Source: JBQTJJ01 sp052387235
GTDB taxonomy: Bacteria > Actinomycetota > Acidimicrobiia > Acidimicrobiales > GCA-2861595
NCBI GenBank assembly: GCA_052387235.1
Contig: JBQTJJ010000068.1
Location: forward strand, 1-7,457
Direction of reading: 5' to 3'
Length of the DNA: 7,457 bases
Shown: positions 1-4,427 of the stretch, piece by piece
Layout of the letters: every line of letters starts with the position of its first letter
Numbering within the stretch: the stretch's first letter is position 1
Notes under the pieces: model-generated
Database searches by the model: none
Told to the model about the DNA's origin: nothing
Seen by the model: only the letters and a program-made list of their open reading frames with translations
Program-made: the position numbers and the translations under genes

Positions 1-123
1 GGAGGATCGGTCTGACACGCCGATGTAGCCGCAGCAGTAGTTCGACAGAAGCGGCGCGCGCCCGGCCGATGTGCTTTCATTCCGGAGCGCGCCGCGGGCG
101 AGAGCGCGGGACAAGGAGCTGAC
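1..123. other. Upstream region of the first small gene
   Basis: No convincing gene is seen here. One plus-strand frame stays open from the left side to position 122 but gives an Arg/Ser-rich peptide with no recognisable features. Another frame gives a few codons ending in TAG at 26-28, which could be the tail of a gene lying outside the window. A TTCGACA stretch at 41-47 loosely resembles a -35 box, but no good -10 box follows at the right distance. The last 12 nt hold the Shine-Dalgarno of the next gene. Confidence 0.3.
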
Positions 124-264
124 ATGAGCGTGGAGACGGGCAAGGTCGTCGGGGTGTGCCACAAGTGCAACCGGCCGGTTCGCACCGGCGGGCACGAGGG
201 TCGCCTGAGCTGCGAAGGATGCTCTCTTCCCACCGACAACTGCACCTGCGCGCGGGAGGCGTGA
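124..264 (+). CDS. Small Cys-rich zinc-ribbon-like protein (46 aa)
   Basis: This is a hypothetical 46-residue protein. The start is well set: an AAGGAG Shine-Dalgarno at 113-118 lies 5 nt before the ATG. Two CxxC pairs (C12/C15 and C30/C33) are spaced like the knuckles of a zinc ribbon, and a further CxC (C40/C42) lies near the C-terminus. H13 and H24 could also serve as ligands. The protein is probably a cytoplasmic zinc-binding peptide; it has no signal peptide or membrane segment. A GC-rich hairpin follows directly (270-298), so the gene may be transcribed alone. I do not recognise a named family. A role as a structural zinc module or partner-binding adaptor is inference only. Confidence that it is real rests on the ribosome binding site and the ordered cysteines. 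Confidence 0.7.
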   Translation: MSVETGKVVGVCHKCNRPVRTGGHEGRLSCEGCSLPTDNCTCAREA

Positions 265-269
265 CCACC

Positions 270-298
270 CGCCGCCGGGCCTGCCGGGGCGGGCGGCG
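270..298 (+). terminator. GC-rich hairpin after the first small gene
   Basis: CGCCGCC at 270-276 pairs perfectly with GGCGGCG at 292-298 across a 15-nt G/C-rich loop, starting 5 nt after the stop codon. There is no T-tract, but hairpins without one are common in high-GC Actinobacteria. An alternative register, CCCGCC (268-273) with GGCGGG (288-293), is also possible. It is a probable terminator or 3'-end stabiliser. Confidence 0.45.
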
Positions 299-424
299 CA
301 GTCTGCACATCTAGATGCAGAAATCAGTTATTGCACCGCCGCTCTGTGTCGCGGAGGATCCGAGCGAGCCGCTCGGAACCGGGCACCCGGTCCCGGGACC
401 TTTCGACGAACAGGAGCAGGGGCG
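299..424. promoter_or_regulatory. Intergenic region with palindrome; probable promoter for the 425 gene
   Basis: This stretch holds the most A/T-rich patch of the left part (about 307-332). It contains the perfect 10-bp palindrome CATCTAGATG at 308-317, flanked by CTG (303-305) and CAG (318-320). A TTGCAC at 331-336 could be a -35 box, with GAGGAT at 354-359 at 17-bp spacing as a poor -10 box. The palindrome would then sit just upstream of the promoter, where an activator or repressor could bind. No ORF with a credible start is present. The promoter assignment is weak. Confidence 0.3.
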
Positions 425-724
425 ATGGCCAGCGACGAGATGCAGATGCAGGACTCCGGGCGCGGGCGGCGGGGTCGCCGGCCGAGCCCCGGGCCGGCGA
501 CCGACGGCAGTCCGAGCATGCTCCGGCTCCTCCTCGCCGACCTGCGCAAGCAGCCGATCCCTTCGGAGCCCGACCCGATCGACCTGGAGGAGTTCGAGGC
601 CGAGCAGGAGTACCGGGCCCAGCGGGCGGCCCGGGTCGGCACGGTGCGCAGCATCAGCGCCGAGAAGCTGGACGACCTCCGCCGGCGCTACTGGACCGGC
701 CCCGGCTCCGGCTCGGGCGCGTAG
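425..724 (+). CDS. Hypothetical protein, basic tail plus acidic helix (99 aa)
   Basis: This is a 99-residue protein that I do not recognise. The ATG is preceded by AGGAG at 412-416 with 8-nt spacing, which supports the start. Residues 1-30 are Gly/Arg/Pro-rich and probably disordered. Residues about 32-70 contain a hydrophobic MLRLLLADLRKQ helix, then a Pro-rich acidic stretch (PSEPDPIDLEEFEAEQEY). Residues about 75-92 are a basic, probably helical segment with the SAEKLDDLRRRYW pattern. There are no cysteines, membrane segments or signal peptide. It lies 30 nt upstream of the zinc-ribbon gene at 755 and the two share the terminator at 955-989, so a two-gene operon is likely. The charge pattern suggests a protein- or nucleic-acid-binding adaptor, but this is inference. 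Confidence 0.65.
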   Translation: MASDEMQMQDSGRGRRGRRPSPGPATDGSPSMLRLLLADLRKQPIPSEPDPIDLEEFEAEQEYRAQRAARVGTVRSISAEKLDDLRRRYWTGPGSGSGA

Positions 725-754
725 GACCCAACGGACACGGAAGGCGAGATCACC

Positions 755-916
755 ATGGCAACGCCGCTGTTTCTCAAGTGCAAGTCGTGCAGCAAGCAGT
801 TCTTCTCGGGTGTCGACCTGCCGCCGCCCGAGCCCCGGGCCCACGAGTGCATGTGGTGCCACGCCGCACCGGTGTACCAGCTGAACGACTACGTGGCCGG
901 CCACGTGGAGATGTAG
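755..916 (+). CDS. Small zinc-ribbon protein (53 aa)
   Basis: This is a hypothetical 53-residue protein with a clean two-knuckle zinc-ribbon layout: C9-x2-C12 and C32-x2-C35, separated by a 19-residue loop rich in proline. Aromatic and hydrophobic residues lie around the knuckles (F6, F16, F17, W34, Y41). H30 and H36 flank the second knuckle. GGAAGG at 739-744 lies 10 nt before the ATG and can serve as Shine-Dalgarno. The C-terminus (QLNDYVAGHVEM) looks like a short amphipathic end. The gene follows the 99-aa gene by 30 nt and is closed by the strong hairpin at 955-989. No specific family is recognised. It is most likely a cytoplasmic zinc-binding protein, perhaps acting with its operon neighbour. 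Confidence 0.7.
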   Translation: MATPLFLKCKSCSKQFFSGVDLPPPEPRAHECMWCHAAPVYQLNDYVAGHVEM

Positions 917-954
917 CCCCGACCCCTCCAGCAGTCGGGTTTTCGCACGTCCTC

Positions 955-989
955 GACGCCACCCGGGTCCTCGCGGCCCGGGTGGCGTC
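955..989 (+). terminator. Strong 13-bp hairpin terminator
   Basis: GACGCCACCCGGG at 955-967 is the exact reverse complement of CCCGGGTGGCGTC at 977-989, with a 9-nt loop. This is a perfect 13-bp GC-rich stem beginning 38 nt after the stop of the small zinc-ribbon gene. It has no T-tract downstream, as is usual in high-GC Actinobacteria. It probably ends the 425-916 transcript and separates it from the receiver-domain gene. Confidence 0.75.
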
Positions 990-1027
990 GGTATGGGCAC
1001 TTCGGGCTATGGCGCTCGGCCGGGTCG

Positions 1028-1477
1028 ATGGCGTACCGTCGTCCCCCAGTGCCCACGCTGATCTGTGACGACGATCCCCGCCTGCGCCTGCTGTACCGGC
1101 AGGAGTTCGAGTGGGCAGGTGTCGACGTGGTCGAGGCTGCGGACGGCGACCAGTGCATCGAGGTTGCCCTCCGGGAGCAGCCTGACCTGATCGTGCTGGA
1201 CCTGGCGATGCCCAAGCGGGGCGGCCTTTCGGCCCTTCCCGAGCTGCGGCGGTGCTGTCCCGACACGCCCGTGCTGGTCGTCACGGCCCACGCCGCCGTC
1301 GAGGTGCTGAGCCGCAGCCGGGACCTGGGCGCCACCGCCTGTTTCAGCAAGCCCGGGTTCCTGGCCCGTATCCCCGAGGTGGTGGAGCGTTACGCCCTGG
1401 CCACCCGGCCGGGTGGGCGCTCCCGACCTGATCCGGCCCCGGTACTATCCTCGAACCGGGCGCGCGACGCTTCCTAG
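1028..1477 (+). CDS. Stand-alone response-regulator receiver domain
   Basis: This 149-residue protein is a single CheY-like receiver (REC) domain. The acidic metal-binding cluster is D14-D15-D16 after strand 1. The phosphoacceptor is D58 in LIVLDLAMP. The conserved Thr is T86 in VVTAH, and the conserved Lys is K108 in FSKPG, where F106 sits at the switch aromatic position. All the residues needed for phosphotransfer are present. After about residue 125 there is only a Pro/Arg/Ser-rich tail and no DNA-binding or enzymatic output domain, so it would act by protein contact or as a phosphorelay intermediate. No histidine kinase gene lies in the window. The start is uncertain: neither the ATG used here nor the in-frame GTG at 1049 (V8) has a clear Shine-Dalgarno. 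It begins 38 nt after the upstream terminator stem, so a promoter must lie close to or within that gap. Confidence 0.88.
   Translation: MAYRRPPVPTLICDDDPRLRLLYRQEFEWAGVDVVEAADGDQCIEVALREQPDLIVLDLAMPKRGGLSALPELRRCCPDTPVLVVTAHAAVEVLSRSRDLGATACFSKPGFLARIPEVVERYALATRPGGRSRPDPAPVLSSNRARDAS
1443..1448 (+). promoter_or_regulatory. Possible -10 box for the 1505 gene
   Basis: TACTAT stands out in GC-rich surroundings, at the 3' end of the receiver gene and about 57 nt before the next ATG. It fits the actinobacterial TANNNT -10 pattern. No convincing -35 box is visible 16-18 bp upstream. Weak evidence only. Confidence 0.25.
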
Positions 1478-1504
1478 TAGGCATTCGCCCGCTCCACCCA
1501 CCAC

Positions 1505-1642
1505 ATGGTGAAGACCCTCCGCCGCGCCCTCGCCGTCGTCTGCGGCGCCGGCCTCGTGGCCGGGGTGTTCCGCCTGCGCGCCGCCCCGCCGCCCCCTCCC
1601 AGCGGTGGCTGGCGGGAGCTCACCGGGCCCGACCTGCGCTAG
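1505..1642 (+). CDS. Small single-pass membrane peptide (45 aa)
   Basis: This is a hypothetical 45-residue protein. It starts with a basic N-terminus (MVKTLRR), followed by one hydrophobic helix (about residues 8-22, ALAVVCGAGLVAGVF). A short basic patch (RLRA), a run of five prolines and a polar end (GGWRELTGPDLR) complete it. The layout suits a membrane-anchored micro-protein or an uncleaved signal anchor; no cleavage site of the AxA type or lipobox Cys is clear. The Shine-Dalgarno is poor, which lowers confidence. It starts 27 nt after the receiver gene and ends about 25-30 nt before the structured leader of the dehydrogenase. I do not recognise a family. The ordered charge/hydrophobic/proline/polar pattern argues for a real gene. 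Confidence 0.5.
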   Translation: MVKTLRRALAVVCGAGLVAGVFRLRAAPPPPPSGGWRELTGPDLR

Positions 1643-1665
1643 GAGCGTGTTGATCACATGCGGCT

Positions 1666-1778
1666 GACCAGGGTTCACGCACGTGAGTGGCCGGCCGACG
1701 GTCAGGTCAGGCGCTCGGCCGCGAGGCGGCCGACCCGTAGGGCAACCCACTCGTAGTGGGAGTGCGCTCGTGAGGGTC
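1666..1778 (+). ncRNA. Candidate SAM-I/SAM-IV clan riboswitch
   Basis: Hand folding gives a SAM-clan aptamer layout. P1: TTCACG (1674-1679) with CGTGAG (1769-1774), with GACC (1666-1669) and GGTC (1775-1778) able to extend it after a bulge. Next come GTGAGT and P2, whose outer part pairs 1689-1697 with 1727-1735 (one C-A mismatch) and whose inner part pairs CGGTC (1699-1703) with GGCCG (1717-1721). The GGCAACC signature of S-box and SAM-IV RNAs follows (1741-1747). P3 pairs CCCACT (1746-1751) with AGTGGG (1755-1760). Then AGTGC follows, and GCGCT (1764-1768) can pair with GGCGC (1710-1714) in the P2 loop, matching the clan's pseudoknot. From memory, a mycobacterial SAM-IV RNA shows the same order of GAGTG, GGCAACCC, GGTGGGGTGC and GTGA. 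P1 contains the GTG start codon of the dehydrogenase, so ligand binding should block translation. No covariance search was run. Confidence 0.6.
1758..1762 (+). promoter_or_regulatory. Shine-Dalgarno beside P3 of the candidate riboswitch
   Basis: GGGAG lies 7 nt before the GTG at 1770. Its first three bases form the 3' strand of the P3 hairpin (CCCACT-CGT-AGTGGG). A competing helix, GAGTGG (1685-1690) with CCACTC (1747-1752), would open P3 and free this site. The site fixes the start of the dehydrogenase at 1770 rather than at the in-frame GTG at 1683. Confidence 0.5.
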
Positions 1779-2786
1779 GTGGTGGTGGGCGCCGGCGCGG
1801 TCGGCGCCCGAGCCGCCCGCCACGTGCTCGGCGCGTCCGGTCTGGACGAGCTGGTGCTGGTGGACGCCGACGACCAGCGGGCGGAGGCGGTGGCGGCGTC
1901 GCTCGGCGACCCGTCGATCGTGGGCCGGTGGGACCCGATCCGGCTCGGCGCCGGCGACGTCGTCGTGCTGGCCGGGCCCGGGCCCCACGCCGCCCGGGCG
2001 GCCGAGGCGGTGGCCCGGGGCGCTTCCGTCGTCTCCACCGCAGACTCGACGGAGGACGTGCGCGGACTGCTCGCCCTGGACGGCGAGGCCCACAGGGGGG
2101 AGGGCGTCGTGGCGGTGGGTGCCGGCTTCGCCCCTGGGTTCAGCTGCATCCTGGCCCGCCATGCGGCGGCGGAGTTCGACGCCGTGGACGAGGTCCACGT
2201 GGCCAAGGCCGGCACCGGCGGCCCGTCGTGCGCCCGCCGGCACCACGACGCCCTGACCGAGCCGGCCCTCGACTGGCGGGACGGGACCTGGGCCCAGCGG
2301 CGGGGCGGCTCGGGCCGGGAGTTGTGCTGGTTCCCCGAGCCCCTCGGCGCGCTCGATTGCTACCGGGCCGGGCTGCCTGACGCCCTGGTGCTGGTGCCCG
2401 CGTTTCCCGGCGTGCGCCGGGTCACGGCCCGGGTGGCGGCGTCGCGCCGGGACCGTCTCACGGCTCGGCTGCCCATGTTGCGCCAGCCGCATCCCGAGGG
2501 CCTGCTGGGAGCGGCTCGAGTGGAGGTCCGGGGCCGGCGGGGCCCGGCCACCGACGTGCGGGTGCTGGGCGCCCTCGATCGGCCGGCCATCGCGGCCGGG
2601 ATGGTGGCGGGCCTGACGGCGGTGTGGGCCGCCGAGGGGAGGCTGGGCCGCCACGGCGCCGCAGGCCTGGCCGAGCTCGTGCCCGAGCCCGTGCCGTTCC
2701 TTCAGGAGCTCGCCCGCAGGGGCCTGCGGGCCGCCGCCTTCGAGGGGGCGGGCCCGGCCGCGGTGGGGAGACGCCCCCCCGGCTGA
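1770..2786 (+). CDS. Saccharopine-dehydrogenase-like NAD(P)-binding oxidoreductase
   Basis: This 338-residue protein begins directly with a Rossmann beta-strand and the dinucleotide-binding motif GAGAVG (G7, G9, G12). An acidic residue follows at the end of strand 2 (LVLVDAD, D32), which favours NAD(H) over NADP(H). Residues about 60-115 continue the nucleotide-binding half (VVVLAGPGPHAARAAEAVARGASVV). A second conserved patch is VGAGFAPGFSCILARHA near residues 112-128, typical of saccharopine dehydrogenase-like proteins. The C-terminal half is the mixed alpha/beta substrate domain. The substrate cannot be read from sequence; lysine-pathway names given to this superfamily are often wrong. I choose GTG at 1770 because the frame upstream (from 1683) would put 29 unstructured residues before the Rossmann strand and would overlap the leader. 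If the leader is a SAM riboswitch, a role in methionine, SAM or sulfur amino-acid metabolism becomes likely. The gene stands alone, converging on the MOSC gene. Confidence 0.85.
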   Translation: MRVVVVGAGAVGARAARHVLGASGLDELVLVDADDQRAEAVAASLGDPSIVGRWDPIRLGAGDVVVLAGPGPHAARAAEAVARGASVVSTADSTEDVRGLLALDGEAHRGEGVVAVGAGFAPGFSCILARHAAAEFDAVDEVHVAKAGTGGPSCARRHHDALTEPALDWRDGTWAQRRGGSGRELCWFPEPLGALDCYRAGLPDALVLVPAFPGVRRVTARVAASRRDRLTARLPMLRQPHPEGLLGAARVEVRGRRGPATDVRVLGALDRPAIAAGMVAGLTAVWAAEGRLGRHGAAGLAELVPEPVPFLQELARRGLRAAAFEGAGPAAVGRRPPG

Positions 2787-2788
2787 TC

Positions 2789-2804
2789 GGTGGCCCGGGT
2801 CACC
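2789..2804. terminator. Small hairpin between convergent genes
   Basis: GGTGGC (2789-2794) pairs with GTCACC (2799-2804), including one G-T pair, around a CCGG loop. It spans the 13-nt gap between the two convergent stop codons and could serve both directions. The stem is short and no T-tract follows on either strand. Confidence 0.25.
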
Positions 2805-3471
2805 TCCGCAGGCGCCGGAGGGCCCGGCGGGCGGCCTCGGCCCAGGACTCCGGCACCGGGTCGCCGGCCGCCACCCGCTCCAGGAGCTGGACATCGTCGG
2901 TCTGGCGTGACTCGGCCAGCTCGGCCACGGTGAGGGCAGGCCGGGGTACGGAGAGGAGCTCGACGGCGTCGCCGGCCGTCACCTCTCCCTCCTCCACGAT
3001 GCGCAGGTACGCGCCGTAGCGTCCCACCACCCCGAACAGGTCCACGAAGTCGGCCGTGCCCATTCGCACGCCGAGCTTGAAGCACGGCATACGAGGCCCG
3101 CTGACCTCGAGGACGCACGTCCCCACCCGCCAGCGCTCGCCGACCACGGCGTGCCGGAGGTCGAAGCCCTCCACGGTGAGGTTCTCGCCGAACGTTCCCG
3201 GCCCGAGCGCCATGCCGATCTGCTCGCTGTACCAGCGGTAGTCCTCGGACCCGTAGGCGTACACGGCCTTGTCGGTGCCCCCGTGGACCCGCCGGTCGGC
3301 CTGGTCGTCCCCCTCCAGATTGACGCCGCGGACCGGTACAGGTCCCGATACCGGTTCCTTCCAGATGGCGGTGCGGACCTTTCGGCCCTGCCACTCGACG
3401 GTGCGGGGTCGGCCCACGTTCACTGCCACCAGCCGGCCGATCGGCCTCGGGAGGTCGGACCCGGAGGGCAT
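2800..3471 (-). CDS. MOSC domain protein, YiiM-like
   Basis: This 223-residue protein (from ATG at 3471) has the MOSC sulfur-carrier fold of molybdenum-cofactor sulfurase C-termini. Conserved blocks in order are VNVG near residue 17, GDDQADRRVHGG with TDKAVYAY at 54-73, FGENLTVEG at 94-102, and PRMPCFKL at 126-133. C130 in the last block is the conserved cysteine expected to carry the persulfide or bind the molybdenum cofactor. The C-terminal 60 residues form the helical tail seen in YiiM-type proteins. In E. coli, YiiM helps reduce N-hydroxylated bases, and a similar detoxifying role is inferred here. An in-frame GTG at 3513 would add 14 residues; neither start has a strong Shine-Dalgarno, and I prefer 3471 because the fold begins shortly after. 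It is the last gene of the minus-strand group, 76 nt after the metallo-beta-lactamase gene. Confidence 0.87.
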   Translation of the reverse strand: MPSGSDLPRPIGRLVAVNVGRPRTVEWQGRKVRTAIWKEPVSGPVPVRGVNLEGDDQADRRVHGGTDKAVYAYGSEDYRWYSEQIGMALGPGTFGENLTVEGFDLRHAVVGERWRVGTCVLEVSGPRMPCFKLGVRMGTADFVDLFGVVGRYGAYLRIVEEGEVTAGDAVELLSVPRPALTVAELAESRQTDDVQLLERVAAGDPVPESWAEAARRALRRLRR

Positions 3472-3547
3472 GTCGACAGCATGCCCCGCCCGGGTGACGC
3501 GACGCGCGAGCACCGACCCGGCCGGCCGGCGGCGTGCCCGGGAGGGT

Positions 3548-4354
3548 TTACGCGGGGGGCGCCATCGCCATCATGGCCGCAAGCATCTGGCTGAACTCCT
3601 CGTGGCTGGGGCCGACGGCCGGCTCGGCGTCCGGCACCGTCTCCAGGGTCCCGAGGAAGGTCTCGACCGACGTTCCGCTGGCCGCCGGCAGGTGGGACGA
3701 CAGGATGGAGGTGGGCTGGAGCCGGCGGACGCCGGCCAGCACCTCGGTGAACTTCTGGCGGTCGACCAGGTGGGCCCACGGCGAGTCGGCGGCCGCCCAC
3801 GCCTGCATGCCCCCGGCCAGGGCGTCGACCGGCACGTCGCTCGCGTCCTGGGTGGGTTCGGGAAGGATGGCCCCGAACGAGTCCACGGAGAACAGCGTGC
3901 CGGTGGCCTCGTCGAGGACACCGGTCGACATCGGGTTGTCGAACAACGGCGGGGCCACGGCCCGCAGCGTCCGGTCACCGACCGGCAGGCGGTCGCCGAC
4001 CCGGATGGCATGGACGCGGTCCATGGGCAGGGGGCACCACGACGAGGTGCGCAGGGCCGCGAACCCGTGGGTGACGAGCCGGGCCTGCGGGGCCAGGCTC
4101 ATGACGCGCAGCAGGCTGCCGGTGTGGTCGGCGTCGTCGTGGGTCAGCCAGATCCAACGGAGGGCGGCCGGGTCGACGATGGAGGAGAGCGCATCGACGA
4201 ACTGGTCGCTGTCCATCCCGAGCCCGGTGTCGACGAGCACCGGCTCCTCGGCCAGCAGCACGTAGGCGTTGATGGGGAGGACGCCCATGCCGGGCAGCGG
4301 CAGGGTGGTGGGGAGCACGTGCACATCCGGTCCGGCCTGGTAGGGGGCCTCCAT
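3548..4354 (-). CDS. Metallo-beta-lactamase-fold protein, diiron (flavodiiron-like) type
   Basis: This 268-residue protein has the metallo-beta-lactamase fold. VDTG is at 41-44, the main metal motif HDDADH at 72-77, FSVDSFG at 155-161 and SSHLP at 219-223. The H-x-D-x-D-H form, together with a D-containing FSxDxFG and a late SSH, resembles the oxygen-reducing diiron domain of flavodiiron proteins, which carry HxExDH, rather than the HxHxDH of hydrolases. The flavodoxin domain is absent. Two ligand positions differ from the usual: D74 replaces Glu, and D139 (PPLFDNP) sits where a His is common. The protein may bind diiron and act in oxygen or redox sensing, or it may have lost activity. The C-terminus is Met/Ala-rich (QMLAAMMAMAPPA). 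The start is firm: an AAGGAG Shine-Dalgarno (complement of 4363-4368) lies 8 nt before the ATG. No signal peptide. Confidence 0.87.
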   Translation of the reverse strand: MEAPYQAGPDVHVLPTTLPLPGMGVLPINAYVLLAEEPVLVDTGLGMDSDQFVDALSSIVDPAALRWIWLTHDDADHTGSLLRVMSLAPQARLVTHGFAALRTSSWCPLPMDRVHAIRVGDRLPVGDRTLRAVAPPLFDNPMSTGVLDEATGTLFSVDSFGAILPEPTQDASDVPVDALAGGMQAWAAADSPWAHLVDRQKFTEVLAGVRRLQPTSILSSHLPAASGTSVETFLGTLETVPDAEPAVGPSHEEFSQMLAAMMAMAPPA

Positions 4355-4427
4355 GGCGGCATCTCCTTGATCGAGTGACGTTCGGGTTCCATCCCGATGG
4401 CGTTCACCCGCCGACGATTCCGTTCAA
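4355..4427 (-). promoter_or_regulatory. Gap between TPR and metallo-beta-lactamase genes
   Basis: This 73-nt gap carries the strong Shine-Dalgarno of the metallo-beta-lactamase gene (complement of 4363-4368). At its upstream edge a 6-bp inverted repeat, CGTTCA (4421-4426) with TGAACG (4435-4440), spans the stop codon of the TPR gene. It is too weak to be a sure terminator. A further GTTCA lies at 4402-4406. A separate promoter for the downstream pair is possible, but no clear -35/-10 pair is seen. Confidence 0.35.

Noticed and set aside
311..1000. 229-codon minus-strand frame across the small-gene region
   Set aside because: It covers the small genes that have Shine-Dalgarno sites and ordered cysteines, plus a terminator, and its own product has no recognisable features.
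1715..1733. Simple hairpin TCGGCCGC / GCGGCCGA with a 3-nt loop, as a terminator before the dehydrogenase
   Set aside because: The stem is perfect, but it is incompatible with the P2 fold that explains the surrounding conserved elements, and it is not followed by a T-tract. It remains an alternative or off-state fold.
1683..1769. N-terminal extension of the dehydrogenase from a GTG at 1683
   Set aside because: The 29 extra residues are Arg/Gly/Pro-rich and precede the first Rossmann strand. The stretch folds as structured RNA, and a Shine-Dalgarno exists for the GTG at 1770.
1707..2894. 395-codon open frame on the minus strand opposite the dehydrogenase gene
   Set aside because: It is antisense to the Rossmann-fold gene and rich in Pro/Arg/Gly/His; no domain is recognisable.
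3269..4378. 369-codon open frame on the plus strand opposite the MOSC and metallo-beta-lactamase genes
   Set aside because: It lies antisense to two genes with conserved active-site motifs and has low-complexity composition.
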